Positions 1 through 12,499 of a stretch of DNA of 64,000 nt are shown here, piece after piece; position 1 is the first letter of the stretch; each line of letters starts with the position of its first letter. Both the position numbers and the translations under genes were made by a program. Source of the DNA: Saccharomycopsis phalli (taxonomy: Eukaryota > Ascomycota > Saccharomycetes > Ascoideales > Saccharomycopsidaceae); assembly GCA_020342235.1 (NCBI GenBank), contig CP073212.1, forward strand, positions 2,170,001 through 2,234,000, written 5' to 3'. The notes beneath the pieces were generated by a model. That model was not told the origin of the DNA and searched no databases. It saw nothing but the letters and a program-made list of their open reading frames with translations.

Positions 1-438
1 CAAGAATAGTCGGCTCACGGAATTAATTAACCATGCACTTCTGACTATGGTAACACTAACCCTTTTGCCATATTATATTCCTACTGTATTGACCTGTATG
101 AATCTCAAGCCGTTTCTGAGACATGTTCTCCAGGGACATGCACCCTCCATCATGGTAACTCAACATGAGACAGAAATGTCTCAGAAACACATTGTGAACC
201 TACATGCCAAGCACAATACCAGAAAAAACACCTCAATGTTGCCAATAGTAAACCGAGTGTATTGCTGCATGTTAGCTAACTGGATATTATTTCCATGGAG
301 CAACCACCCATGCATGTTCCATATAGTCATTTGTTACCACAAGCCCGTTGAAACAAGAGGTAGAGGAATATTCAGACGGACTGTAATATAAAAACAATCT
401 GTTTGTCATGAAAGCACCACAATCAAATCATCTTAAGG
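1..438. other. Intergenic, no supported gene
   Basis: An open frame of 114 codons runs from 47 to 391 on the plus strand. It has no recognisable domain, signal peptide or compositional bias, so I do not call it a gene. The stretch just before 439 is the likely promoter and leader of the secreted repeat protein. Nothing else was recognised. Confidence 0.5.
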
Positions 439-1530
439 ATGCAACCTCACACTCTTTTTACTCTCGTTTTTCTTACTTCGCTTGCTGCGGCTGCACCAGT
501 TGGCGAAACCACCACTGTACTTCAGCCTACTGCGATATTTTCTTCTGATGTTACTTCTTTGCCTTCTGATTCGGTTGATTCTGATTATGCTTTGCCCGAC
601 GATATTCAAGAAAAGAAGTTCTCCTTCGGACGAAGTGGTAAAAAGGGTGGTTCAAACAAACCAGCTAAAAAGAAAGGTGGGAAGAAAGGTGGAAATTCAG
701 CTCCAAAATCAGCTCCAAAACCAGCTCCAAAACCAGCTCCAAAGCCAGCTCCAAAGCCAGCTCCAAAGCCAGCTCCAAAACCAGCTCCAAAGCCAGCTCC
801 AAAACCAGCTCCAAACTCAGGTGATAAACCCGCAAACAACCCACTGGGAAACGGAGCTGCCGACGGTCACCAGTCAAATCCAGCAGCTAATCCACCAGCA
901 GCTAATCCACCAGCAGCAAATCCACCAGCAGCAAATCCACCAGCAGCAAATCCACCAGCAGCAAATCCACCAGCAGCAAATCCACCAGCAGCAAATCCAC
1001 CAGCAGCAAATCCACCAGCAGCAAATCCACCAGCAGCAAATCCACCAGCAGCAAATCCACCAGCAGCAAATCCACCAGCAGCAAATCCACCAGCAGCAAA
1101 TCCACCAGCAGCAAATCCACCAGCAGCAAATCCACCAGCAGCAAATCCACCAGCAGCAAATCCACCAGCACCAGCAAGTCCAGAAAAGCCACCAGCAGAC
1201 TCTCCAAAACCAGAAACACCAACCACAACCAAGGCTGGTCTTATGGATTCACTTGCAAGTAGATTTGGTCCTTATGGACTGGTTGCGGCCGATGCAGGAC
1301 ATATAATTGGCTTAGGCACTCAGATCTATGGTATTATAACTGGCCAAGCTACTGATTCAGCTCAAGCTACTGATTCAGCTCAAGCTACTGATTCAGCTCA
1401 AGTTACTGATTCCGCCCAAGCTACTGATATTGCCGATGCCACTGCTCAAGCTACTGACTCTGCTCAAGTTACTGATATTGCTGATGCCACTGCTCAAACT
1501 TCGGAAATCCCACAGCCAACTTCGGCGTAA
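439..1530 (+). CDS. Secreted Pro/Ala-rich tandem-repeat protein (orphan, cell-surface or mating-type-like)
   Basis: The 363-residue protein starts at the first ATG, with a classical signal peptide (hydrophobic core LFTLVFLTSLAAAA, then APVG). A short acidic segment follows, then a Lys/Gly-rich stretch with dibasic sites near residue 60-80. Next come about ten 4-residue units of the KPAP type, about twenty 5-residue units of the PPAAN type (residues about 146-245), and a non-repetitive hydrophobic segment (about 265-300, containing GLVAADAGHIIGLG). The C-terminus is a run of 6-residue units of the ATDSAQ type. There is no obvious C-terminal GPI signal. I do not recognise a family. The composition suggests an extracellular or wall-associated protein, which is inference. 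The Lys-Lys sites could be Kex2-like cleavage points, but no clear KR site is seen. Codons are A/T-ending, unlike the conserved genes nearby. Confidence 0.85.
   Translation: MQPHTLFTLVFLTSLAAAAPVGETTTVLQPTAIFSSDVTSLPSDSVDSDYALPDDIQEKKFSFGRSGKKGGSNKPAKKKGGKKGGNSAPKSAPKPAPKPAPKPAPKPAPKPAPKPAPKPAPKPAPNSGDKPANNPLGNGAADGHQSNPAANPPAANPPAANPPAANPPAANPPAANPPAANPPAANPPAANPPAANPPAANPPAANPPAANPPAANPPAANPPAANPPAANPPAANPPAANPPAPASPEKPPADSPKPETPTTTKAGLMDSLASRFGPYGLVAADAGHIIGLGTQIYGIITGQATDSAQATDSAQATDSAQVTDSAQATDIADATAQATDSAQVTDIADATAQTSEIPQPTSA
697..814 (+). repeat. 12-bp coding minisatellite (KPAP units)
   Basis: About ten copies of a 12-bp unit (gctccaaaaccA-type) lie in frame with the secreted protein. 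Copies differ only by synonymous A/G changes in the lysine codon plus one Ser-for-Pro variant, so the array is fairly homogeneous. Confidence 0.9.
876..1172 (+). repeat. 15-bp coding minisatellite (PPAAN units)
   Basis: About twenty copies of gcaaatccaccagca lie in frame in the secreted protein. The central copies (about 906-1165) are identical to each other at the DNA level. Only the first two units differ, by a GCT for GCA codon. This indicates recent expansion or continuing homogenisation. Confidence 0.95.
1345..1500 (+). repeat. 18-bp coding repeat (ATDSAQ units)
   Basis: Repeats of caagctactgattcagct and variants encode ATDSAQ-like units at the C-terminus. They are more diverged than the upstream array and are interleaved with ADATAQ variants. 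Confidence 0.85.
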
Positions 1531-1799
1531 ATACTGCTGGTCAGTATTACATAAAGTTAGTATAGGAATAGAAATTGTCGTGAAACTGTGTAATTCAGTA
1601 GAAAAATATACAGCAATGAACTTTGCCCATCCATCATTGTCGTACGTTGTCGTGGAAACGCCATATGGATGTAAATACACAATTCACTATATTACAGCTA
1701 CGAATATACGGTTATCCAGGTATCTTGCAGGCTTACTAAGCTCGACATGGAATAAAAACATGTTAATCAAGAGCACAGACTTTAATTAAATTCATCATC

Positions 1800-1846
1800 T
1801 GTTCAACGGAGACAATACATAGCTAAATACAAAAATAAATATCCTC
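1800..1846 (+). mobile_element. LINE family 3'-terminal fragment
   Basis: Matches the shared family terminus (ggagacaatacatagc, then taaatacaaaaataaata). It lacks the coding part seen in the longer copies. It lies about 270 bases after the stop of the secreted protein gene. Confidence 0.65.
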
Positions 1847-2053
1847 TGGGACCCTAAAATGGCTTCTTTGTTGCTGTTCTCTTAATGATGGTTTTTAACC
1901 TCAGCATTTGCGCCATAGAATCCATGGTTATGCCGTTTACTATGGATAATGTAACTCATTTCCCCAAATTGTCTATGCCAAAAATATTTGATGGTACTCA
2001 CCTAAGCCATCACGGAGTACTGCAACCATTCCCATACAATAAAAATACGGAAA

Positions 2054-2100
2054 GTATTTATTTCTGTATTTAACTATTTTATCTCAAAAACACCGTAATT
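2054..2100 (-). mobile_element. LINE family 3'-terminal fragment, reversed
   Basis: The plus-strand text agttatttatttctg/tatttaac...ccgtaattaattcaa is a diverged reverse complement of the family terminus found at 16571-16628. Together with the copy at 1800 it forms an inverted pair about 200 bases apart. Confidence 0.6.
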
Positions 2101-2781
2101 AATTCAACCAGTATATTTTTACATAGTTCCTCAAAGGGCATAAACCAAGACAACGGCCTTTGAGTAGCACAAAGAGAAAGTCCTGCTCATTGAGACTAAC
2201 TTTAAATCCATGTAGGACTCGAAATGCAAAAGATGTGAACAAATCTCCCTTTATTCTACTGATTTCCATTCACTAATCGCCATTCAGAGTTCTTGGCTCA
2301 AATCCCATTGAGAAATGATGAAATACTAGACCCCTTCAATGGAGTACGCAATACGAACATGTGCTTGCCAACCAGAAATCAATACGATTTAAGACTGATA
2401 AATTCAAAGCTTATAAATACTGTTTAATAGCACGATAAAATACCTTCTAGATTGGGAGTGTGCCAAAAAATAATATAGGCACGGTGCGATATGTGATGCA
2501 TGGTTCCTGATGCTGAACATTCATAAATGCACTAGCCAACACCACCATACAACTACATGCGCTACTTCAAAGTAAGTAAAGTCTTGAATAATCTCATTTC
2601 ATCAATGACTCATGGGAAATATTGCAAAACCACAAGCCACAAGAGTGATGCCACCTTCCTTTGGTGCCGCATCTGTGTCTTGTGTCTTGTGTCGTAGGCT
2701 TTGTGTTGTGCACTATAAGAAGCGGATGACAGACCCAAAATTTGTATTCGCATTACTTATCTTTGATAACTTTAGTTGACA

Positions 2782-5583
2782 ATGATACTCAGTTTGATGC
2801 GCTATATCCTATGGCTTTTTAGCCAGGGATTCATGACTAACGTGTTGCTATTAAGCGACGCCCCTGATTTAAGTGAAACTATCCCGTCAGTCGAAAATTT
2901 CGACTATGTTGATGCCCTATTCGAACGTCCCGTCTTTGATCCGGCCAGTCAGTGCTGGATATTTGACGATATGAGTCTTAACTTTGCCCAAGTCTGTCTC
3001 GAAGGAGAAAACTTGGAGCCTATTGCGTACGTTCGGGGTTACTTCTACCAATTGGTTACTCAATTGACCGGTATTGATGCCGAGAGACTTACCATGTTAC
3101 ATGGGATGTCAATGTTGGTTATTGGAATGTCTCTTTTGGTATCTGTTGGTATGGTTGGCGGATTCTTTAGTTGGTTGCGTGCTCGTGAGCCTGCTGACGA
3201 GTACGGTATCGATGAAGAGCAATACATGGAAGTTTTGTCATTGATCCAGAATGGTAAAAAGGATGATAATGACAACAACAACGACGAAAGGGATGTGGAA
3301 TTTGGAGTAGGCGAGATGGTAGAAGTTACCATGGGATCATTTGAGGAGGATGATTTGTGGGAGGAGAGGAGTGTCGCTTTGGAGGAAAAAAGTATGGTAT
3401 ATAAAGCTAAAAAGGTGAGCAGAGAGGGACAAGGAGAAGAGGTAGGGGAAATCTCCTGGGAGGAAAAAGGCCTTGCTGAATTCTTGGAAGAAAACGGTAT
3501 TGCAGCCTCCTGGCGTCAGGACTCTGAAAACTCAAACCTATCACCGGTTGATTCTTTGTCTCGCTACAAAACCATCCCCAATGAGGGAGCTCCAGTTGTA
3601 TTTGCAAAAAAACCTGGAGAGGTTGTAGTGAGAGAGAATATAAATGGCTGTCTTATAGGCTCATCTGGCAAGCAAAAGATAGTCACGGTCAGTGATAATA
3701 AATGTGTTTCTAATATACCCCGTGGCTCTACGATCCACTGTGCTGAAACTGGTTCATTCCAGTGCCAGTCAGCTGAGCTTTTAACCCTTGACGAACAATC
3801 GTCAGAGGTTAACGGAGAGAAACACAAGAAGTACGGAAATCCAAAGGAAAATGATCCGGATGTTCCTTTGGAAAAGCGCAAGTCCCCAGAAAAATTTATA
3901 CTAACGGTAACTAGGTTGTGGCAGAAATTCTTCCCCTTGAAGGTGAGTAGCAAGACTAGAGTTTCCGAAAAAGCCGCTATATTAAACACAGAGGCTTTAG
4001 AGCCAGTTTCACACGAGAAAGTGGCCGATCAGGGACCCTGTCAGGGACCAGAGGAAGTTGGATCGCTAGGGTACGGCGAAAAGACAATGGAATTCACCGA
4101 AATCCCGAAGAGTTGCGCAAGGACTTTCCGAATGTGTCGGAGACTTCCAGGTGCCAGGAAGAAGTCTAAGAGGACTGGCTCTTTTGCCGGACCTGATCCA
4201 GTGGGTGAGATTTCTGCGTCATTGCAGAATGTCGACCTCACCGGATCGGCTTCTTCTGGGCTCTGTGTTGACTCCGATATCAGGGCGAATGGCTCGCGTA
4301 GTGGGTTTTCCTGGTGGAAGTGGAGACCTGGCTCTTTTCACTCCATCCCCGGGGTGATGATGACCTCCGGTAACACGACGCAGGAACTTGTAAAGCCGCC
4401 AATCGTGTTGAAGAGTGCTCTAAGACGAAACGACGGTCAAGCTACAACCCCAAAAGTAACAAAGAAGGTCCACTTTGACTTGGTTCCAAAAATTAAGCTC
4501 ATTCCTTACCAGCAATTGCCGGTTAAAGGGAAGAGGGGAAAGCTAACCAATGCTATTAAGAAGATTCCTTGTGTGAAGAATTTCAACAGGGCGGAGAATA
4601 TTTCTCCGGGAGTACGTTTGCTTCGCTTAAAGCATTTTTTCCAGTCTTCGCAATCTTGGCTCAAATCATTGGGCCAAAATGCTTGCGCAAATCCTTACCA
4701 AGGCCAGCTTCAGTATTTCAAGGGAGCAGATCAATTCAAATCTCTTGGAGAAGCTCCATCTAGACAGTGTGGTTCCAATGGTGGGCGGCCACATTTCTCC
4801 GCACTGTTTACGAGACGCAACTATTCGCTCGACATGTTCATCCAGGAATGTTTCCCTGACAAGGAAACAGGTATTATTCCACAGACCTATGTGACTTCAC
4901 CCATCACGGTCAGGCATGTCAAGGAACTTTTTGGTCTCTTGAGGTCGAAAAACACCAACTTCACCCACCACTTTATGGCCTTGGAGAAACTTGCAGTTTT
5001 TGCTTGGCGACGGGATTTCTCACCAGAAGTAAGTTTCACATTACTCAGAGAGTACAAGGTCTCCTTGCAGTCTATTCGAGAGAAGACACTCGGCAAGGAT
5101 ATACGGGTTGTGATGCAGGCTGTCAGTATGGTACGCAACATGGTTGTGTGTCACTCTGACAAGCTAGATAAAGATACGTTGCTAACGAGCATAATGCTGG
5201 TTCTGAAATTGTCCGGATCGAAGTTTATTTCAAGAGCGCAGTTGCACAACAGATGTCTCAACAGTTTATGCCAGATGATGAAAAGTATAAACACCCAGCA
5301 AATGAGACGAATCCTCGGGGTTGTCTTTAGCACTTGTCACACAAAGCTTATACCAAATCAGAACTTGCTTGAATCCTGGCGGTTAATCATGATTAAGTTC
5401 TACTTGCTCAGCCACATTGACCGGGACTTGTCTTGGTTTATGACAGACTTGAAACTGTATTTATACAGAATGAGTGACTTGAAGTGCACCAACATATTTT
5501 TAAAGTCTGAGATGGTAGACATTTTTATAATTTCCAAAGGGCTGGGTGTCCCTATGGAATTATCTCCTCGGCTTTTCAATTGA
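2782..5583 (+). CDS. Orphan single-pass membrane protein, 933 residues
   Basis: I start at the ATG at 2782; the frame is open two codons further upstream, but only from a TTG. The N-terminus is hydrophobic (ILSLMRYILWLF), consistent with a signal peptide or anchor. A short segment with two cysteines (about residues 58 and 72) follows, then a clear membrane span at about residues 106-130 (MLVIGMSLLVSVGMVGG). Residues about 135-690 are charged, Ser/Lys/Glu-rich and probably disordered. The last 240 residues look like an all-helical folded domain rich in Leu, Met and Arg. I recognise no family. A topology with a small lumenal head and a long cytoplasmic or nuclear tail fits the sequence but is inference. 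The gene stands alone, with A/T-rich codons and no partner nearby. Confidence 0.8.
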   Translation: MILSLMRYILWLFSQGFMTNVLLLSDAPDLSETIPSVENFDYVDALFERPVFDPASQCWIFDDMSLNFAQVCLEGENLEPIAYVRGYFYQLVTQLTGIDAERLTMLHGMSMLVIGMSLLVSVGMVGGFFSWLRAREPADEYGIDEEQYMEVLSLIQNGKKDDNDNNNDERDVEFGVGEMVEVTMGSFEEDDLWEERSVALEEKSMVYKAKKVSREGQGEEVGEISWEEKGLAEFLEENGIAASWRQDSENSNLSPVDSLSRYKTIPNEGAPVVFAKKPGEVVVRENINGCLIGSSGKQKIVTVSDNKCVSNIPRGSTIHCAETGSFQCQSAELLTLDEQSSEVNGEKHKKYGNPKENDPDVPLEKRKSPEKFILTVTRLWQKFFPLKVSSKTRVSEKAAILNTEALEPVSHEKVADQGPCQGPEEVGSLGYGEKTMEFTEIPKSCARTFRMCRRLPGARKKSKRTGSFAGPDPVGEISASLQNVDLTGSASSGLCVDSDIRANGSRSGFSWWKWRPGSFHSIPGVMMTSGNTTQELVKPPIVLKSALRRNDGQATTPKVTKKVHFDLVPKIKLIPYQQLPVKGKRGKLTNAIKKIPCVKNFNRAENISPGVRLLRLKHFFQSSQSWLKSLGQNACANPYQGQLQYFKGADQFKSLGEAPSRQCGSNGGRPHFSALFTRRNYSLDMFIQECFPDKETGIIPQTYVTSPITVRHVKELFGLLRSKNTNFTHHFMALEKLAVFAWRRDFSPEVSFTLLREYKVSLQSIREKTLGKDIRVVMQAVSMVRNMVVCHSDKLDKDTLLTSIMLVLKLSGSKFISRAQLHNRCLNSLCQMMKSINTQQMRRILGVVFSTCHTKLIPNQNLLESWRLIMIKFYLLSHIDRDLSWFMTDLKLYLYRMSDLKCTNIFLKSEMVDIFIISKGLGVPMELSPRLFN

Positions 5584-6239
5584 GCACGTCCCATATTGAT
5601 GGGATGTTGTGGATGGTGGTTGGGTTATATTTGAAGGTATATGAGGTATAGCTAATTAATTTGCAGTATGTCTTGTAATAATTATCATTACTAAATAACA
5701 TTAAATTGAACACCAGGCAGTTTCCAATATTAAATATTCATCCGGCTATCAGATCAGAACACGCCTCAGCTGTGCTTAAAAGAATGTCACCAATGGGGTC
5801 AAGAGAATTTCATAAAATTCGACTATGTACGGAAGATTTAGTACATTTGATTCTTCCAGAATCGTGGATGATTACCGAAATAGGACTTGAGCCTCAAAAT
5901 AACATTGTCTAAGATGCGCCAAACTGCTGAACAGATACGATACCTAAGTAGAATGACCAGAGGAAACATGGATGCACTACGATAATATTGTTTAAAGTGT
6001 GCTCAGTCCCAATAATATTATGAATTGAGCTGTTTAGTATCTATGGATTCAGTCTATAATAGGCTGAACCACAGCAGCTCCAAAGTACTCAGATTGATGG
6101 AAACACAAGTAATAATTCCTAAATGCTCACTTATTGCGGATATGCTAAAGGCAACGGCCCAGATGCCAAAAAAAATGGCTCGAGGCAAAAAGTTACAGGA
6201 AACTGTCACTCATTACGACACACATTAATCATAGAACCA

Positions 6240-6600
6240 TTTAACCTAGCTTTAAGGCCTTTGCCAATCCAAGGCAATTCTCAGTTTAACATTTCAATTA
6301 CTCAGAGAAAGAGTCTCACGAATGGCTCGTTGTTCAAGCTATTTGGCAATAAGATCCAAAATGCAAACGATGTGGGACACCCTTCCATGAGGTCATGAAG
6401 TTTTACCAGAACGCGTTGGAAAATGATTCATTCAACATATGGTGAGATTCAGCAGTCAAACATGGCAAAGCATCATGCTCACAAACCTGAGGTACCAGGA
6501 ATTAACAAGTGCTTAAATTGAGTTTAATCCTAGGCACTATTTGAAGGCTGATGTGGATTTTCTTCAGCTATTAGCAATGGTATGATCAGTGTTTAGCATT
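6240..6600 (+). mobile_element. LINE 3' region, degenerate copy
   Basis: Shares a string of motifs in the same order with other copies: ccaaggcaattc, caattactcagagaaaga, caagctatttggcaat, a zinc-knuckle-like aaaatgcaaacgatgtggg, gagattcagcagtca, then aaattgagtttaatcc and gctgatgtgg with agcaatggt. The same order is seen at 35775-36110 and 47703-47970 on the minus strand and at 16285-16628 on the plus strand. Reading frames are broken throughout. The extreme 3' terminus is not visible here. Confidence 0.65.
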
Positions 6601-7611
6601 GATATGAAAATTTCAAAAACCTCGTTATATTGATTGCATGCTACTGAACTCAGTATGCTTCAGACAAAATATCCCACTCAAAACCTTTTTTAATTTACAA
6701 AAGTCGTTGGGCAAATGTTGACAATTCCAACTCATGCCATGATCACGTGATACTTTGAGGTGACCATGGTTTGGTGTATTTTATGGAGCAAAAAATATGG
6801 CTTTTATTTGTATTTATCGTGTCGATTTTACTTTAATATCGTGCTTGGTTGTCAGTAATTTGGATTAAACAAATTAGGCGGTGATTTTCTGTAGGACAAT
6901 GACATGTCAGATTCCTTGAGTTATTCTTTCAGGGTCCAAAGACTGGCTCAGCAGTATATGTTTGGTATTGTAGAATAGTATACACGTACGTTTTTTCTGT
7001 TGCAAAAATTCACCCATGATAGAAGCTATCACCCACTTGTACTAGTTTTCCCGACAAAAAGGGGTAGCAAATCAATGGATAGCAAAGGTATCCAGGTTTT
7101 GTACATGCAGATGAAGCGACGTTGCTCCATGAAGTTTTAGTCCTACCAGTGACAGGTGGACTGATGTAAATATAATCGTACTGCTTAAAATATTCGCATT
7201 CAAGGGTTTTTGGTTTGAAATGAGATTGAAATGTGTATGACAAGCCTTGTGATCAGTTTTCATGTGTATCTGGTATGATTTGACGGGAAATGCTTTTACA
7301 TTCATGGCATCTGGTAAACGTCTGGCTTTTACACTCTATTTGTGAATTCAGAACAGGTGGGTTGTAGGAGGATGGCATTGTGATAAGATATGGCATGATC
7401 TGAACTAGACCATGTGGACATGAGAATAAGAGTGAATCGATGAGAAGGATTTTCGAGGTTGTAAACAGTTGTAGATACATTTCAAATCGGTATTGCATAA
7501 TGGCTGAGATATGTTTGAGTAGATGGTTTGAGTATATTTGCTTTGCTATTGTAAAGCCGAACTATAGTTGTAAGTGGATAACAGAGATGATTACTCGAGA
7601 CAATAGAGTCT

Positions 7612-7714
7612 TTGATAGGTAAGAATCGTCTTGGATAGGTAAGAATCGTCTTGGATAGGTAAGAATCGTCTTGGATAGGTAAGAATCGTCTTGGATAGGT
7701 AAGAATCGTCTTGG
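7612..7714. repeat. 20-bp minisatellite
   Basis: Five nearly identical tandem copies of ggataggtaagaatcgtctt. Confidence 0.9.
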
Positions 7715-8264
7715 AATGTATTTTGTATAGATTTCCAGTGGTAATGAGCTTTGAGTGCTTCAGAATGAATGAGATGGACACAGACTTTATTGTAGGCATT
7801 TGATATGTACATGCATCCCTACATGGATTTTTGGAAGGTAATGTAAGATGCATGGTTTGGAAACGAGGGAATCTCGACTATAAATAGGGGATGATTTTCC
7901 TTGGAAGATGTAATTTTTTACCAACCATTTGACGATTTTCATTGTTTATTAGGCAAAGGCTTGTTATAAATGAGCATTGGTGACAATGTCAAACAGATGG
8001 CAATGGTACGAGAAGGTATCTGATGGCGAAATTGATCAGGGTGAGAAATAAGCCAGAGGAGGAATAATCAATAAACCAGAGGGTGCAAGATTCAATTGCG
8101 AGACAGCCAGTTTTATAAATGTGGAGCAGTGTAGTGGAACGATGATCATGGCGTGGATCATTATGACTTGTGGAGGTGAGTGTTGGATGAGTGTAATTAT
8201 ATGGCTATTACTGTGTAGTTCCATGACTATCACAAGCCATCACAAGGTTATTACAATTGCGAAT

Positions 8265-8670
8265 TAGTATTGTCAGTCATTATAGTCAATCACTATGGTC
8301 AATCATCATAGTCAATGCTATGATCAATCACTATGGTCAATCATTATAGCCAATACTATGATCAATCACTATGGTCAATCATTATAGCCAATGCTATGAT
8401 CAATCACTATGGCTATCACTATGATCAATCACCATAGCCAATACTATGACCAATCATCATAACCAATAGTATGATTAATAGTATGATCAGTACTATGATC
8501 AATCATCATAACCAATAGTATGATCAATCATCATAACTAATAGTATGATCAATCATCGTCAATATTATGATCAATCATCGTCAATATTATGACCAATCAT
8601 AGCCAATACTATGATCAACTATGGATGATCAAACTATAATCAATATGATCAACCAGCATAGCCAATACTA
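8265..8670. repeat. Degenerate tandem repeat field (CAATCAT/ATGATC)
   Basis: About 400 bases of imperfect units built on tatgatcaatcatcatagcc. Many units contain short palindromes such as ATGAT/ATCAT. It looks like an old, eroded minisatellite just upstream of the MET17 promoter. Confidence 0.75.
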
Positions 8671-8781
8671 TGGTACCAATTCAGAACACTTTGCACACTG
8701 TGCAGCAATGTTTCAAGAACCGTGAAACGTAACTTCCCTTGAAAGCAACTGACAACACCCACTAGCTAGCTCATCATTGAA

Positions 8782-8862
8782 AACAGCAGAGTCGTGATAC
8801 AGCAGTCGTGAAACAGCAGAGTCGTGATACAGCAGTCGTGATACAGCAGTCGTGATACAGCA
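8782..8862. repeat. Short tandem repeat (acagcagtcgtga)
   Basis: Five imperfect copies of gtcgtgatacagca, some extended by gag, about 140 bases upstream of the MET17 start. Confidence 0.8.
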
Positions 8863-8903
8863 CCGTCGATTGACTGTGATTCCCCAGGGTAATCTCACCA
8901 TTA

Positions 8904-10316
<1,413 letters not shown>

Positions 10317-10376
10317 ATGAATGAATATTGTACAGCGTTGTAGGGGATGTAAGGGTGTGTTTATTGTAGGTAGGCA

Positions 10377-10525
10377 TGATAGGTGTTGATTGCAATTCAC
10401 TGTGATGATAGGTGTTGATTGCAATTCACTGCCGAAAGATGTTGATTGCAATTCACTGCTGAAAGATGTTGATTGCAATTCACTGCTGAAAGATGTTGAT
10501 TGCAATTCACTGCCGAAAGATGTTG
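10377..10525. repeat. 27-bp minisatellite downstream of MET17
   Basis: Five copies of gatgttgattgcaattcact plus gctgaaa, with slight variation, beginning about 60 bases after the MET17 stop. It probably lies in or next to the 3' untranslated region. Confidence 0.9.
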
Positions 10526-10600
10526 AATTTGGAGACAGTCTTGTCATTGACAAGGTTGGAATTCAGCCATGCTATTTAGGCCAATGTTGTATTTGAAATG

Positions 10601-10772
10601 TAGTTGGTGCTGTTTAGATGTTGTTTAGCTGATGCTGTTGAGCTGATAGTATTTAGTTGATGCTGTTTAGATGTTGCTTAGTTGATGCTGTTTAGATGTT
10701 GCTGCTTAGATGTTGCTTAGTTGATGCTGTTTAGATGTTGCTGCTTAGATGTTGCTTAGTTGATGCTGCTTA
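10601..10772. repeat. Composite tandem repeat (gttgatgctgtttagat)
   Basis: Imperfect copies of tagttgatgctgtttagatg and a shorter ttgctgcttagatg alternate over about 170 bases. Confidence 0.8.
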
Positions 10773-12499
10773 ATTTGCAAGTCTAGTACTGATCATATGG
10801 ATGGACAATATGGCTATGGCATCACCATAATACTCATATATGGCCATTACCATATACCCATAATATGGTATAACATGCCCATGACCACTCATGGTCAGGA
10901 TATAACCAGATAATAACTAGCATACCACTCATGATCTATAAAATGGCAATATCCAGTCATAATCACCCCAGGTATCCAATCATGCGACAATCTCACCATA
11001 ACCATCCAATACTCATTCACACATCTGTCTACACTCACCATCCAGTACATATCAGCCATTTGCCGTCCCAATCAGCCACCCTCTGCCATTCCCATGCCTT
11101 CAACCTTGTTGGACTGTATTCATCGTGAATTCAAACAGAGTCTCACTTCTTCCTCGCTTATCGTGACTCTCGATTTTAAGTTAACATTTGCGGCACGCAT
11201 ACATGATCCCATTGTTCCCAAGCATAACTCGCCAAATCTTGTATTCACTTTAAAAAAAAAGCGGGTCTGCCTCACGCTCGTGGAAAAAAGCAGGCTGGCC
11301 CGTGTACTCACCAGCTCCAAATGGAGATTATAGTTGATGTTTCGCTCTGTCTTGTAAAACACCGTGCTTTACCCTTGTGCGGGATGACTTGGCCAGCATT
11401 TGCTCCACGCACCAGGGTATTCACCCTTGGCCAATTCTGTTCGCTTAAAAGTATGATGCAGACATCAGCCAGAGAAAAACTCTGGCCCAACTGGGTAATT
11501 CCCAAACGAGATGACATTTACCAAAAGAATGTTTACCAAAAGAATATGATTACCAAAGAATATGCATTGGAAGAAGTGGTACAGCCGAAGAGTGCACTGC
11601 CTTGTAGAGAGTTTCTGCCTCCATTCAAAGACTGCCTAATAATCAAAGTAGTATCTCCTAATTGAGAAATTAAGCACCGGACAAATCCTTCTTTGAACCC
11701 AAAAAACACCCATTTAATTATTTTTCATTTGGTATATATAAATTCCTTAGATGAGTGGTACATCTAATGAGTACAACAAACAAGTAGCGCATTTCCAAAA
11801 GTAGGCTGGCTCATTGAAAATTGCATCTTTCCAACTGGTGCTTCAACAGAGTACCTCCCAGCTTGATAGATGTGATTTATAGAAAAAAAAAGGGCATTGT
11901 TGCACCGTGTGGTTTTCAAGTAGATTTTGCACAATTGAGTGATGATTTCAAGTAGATTTTTCACGCTAGAGTGGTGATTTCAAGTAGATTATGCATATAT
12001 AAAAATGCCAATTATCGTCGTGGTATGACCATCACAATATGGTACTGTTGAAAGAAGAAATGGTTAAAATTTGAATTATAAATCCATGTATTTATAGTTA
12101 CTTTCCTTGGTTGAATCTTGTAAATTATAGACAATTCGGTACAGAGGGAAATTAAATAAAATAGAATCAAATGAAAGTTAATAACATGGATTATAATGAA
12201 TCATGAATAAAATCAAACAACAGAATTTACATCAATATGTAAAGATTATAATAGATTAAACAATTTTCTAAATGTCAAACATACTAATAGATTAAACAAT
12301 TGTCTAAATACCCAAAGGACATTCAATTGTAATCTATACTGGACTCCAATAAAGGATTGGCATTTTGCCGTCCAATAACCAAACACTGCGCCACTAAATC
12401 AATGAAATCAAAAGTTTTCATTGTAAAAATTACAAAAAGTTTCGACAAAGAGCTACTAAGCCTCACAAATTGTGTGCTGGCAACCCCTAGCCAAGTTTA

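Larger units (their letters stand above)
1531..2781. other. Intergenic with LINE 3'-end fragments
   Basis: Contains a plus-strand LINE terminus (about 1800-1846) and a minus-strand one (about 2054-2100). At about 2219-2245 a fragment resembles the zinc-knuckle region of the same family (aaatgcaaaagatgtgaac). The last 100 bases before 2782 are the likely promoter of the orphan membrane gene. No gene was recognised. Confidence 0.5.
10317..12499. other. Intergenic, tandem repeats, no supported gene
   Basis: Two minisatellites follow the MET17 stop (10377-10525 and 10601-10772), then A/T-rich sequence with CCAT-rich segments near 10800-11080. The longest open frame (11321-11665 plus, 114 codons) has no recognisable protein feature. 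The segment 12100-12350 is very A/T-rich. Nothing functional was recognised before the tRNA. Confidence 0.5.

Noticed and set aside
47-391. 114-codon plus-strand frame at the left edge
   Set aside because: No homology cue or compositional sign of coding; mixed Cys/His content looks random.
871-1172. Direct repeats that might suggest a CRISPR array
   Set aside because: Contiguous 15-bp units without spacers, in frame in a eukaryotic secreted protein.
482-1306. 274-codon alternative frame (Gln-rich) through the secreted protein's repeats
   Set aside because: Repeats with a unit divisible by three keep all frames open. Only the frame starting at 439 has a signal peptide and sensible flanks.
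11321-11665. 114-codon plus-strand frame
   Set aside because: No domain, no signal peptide, average composition of intergenic DNA; not supported.
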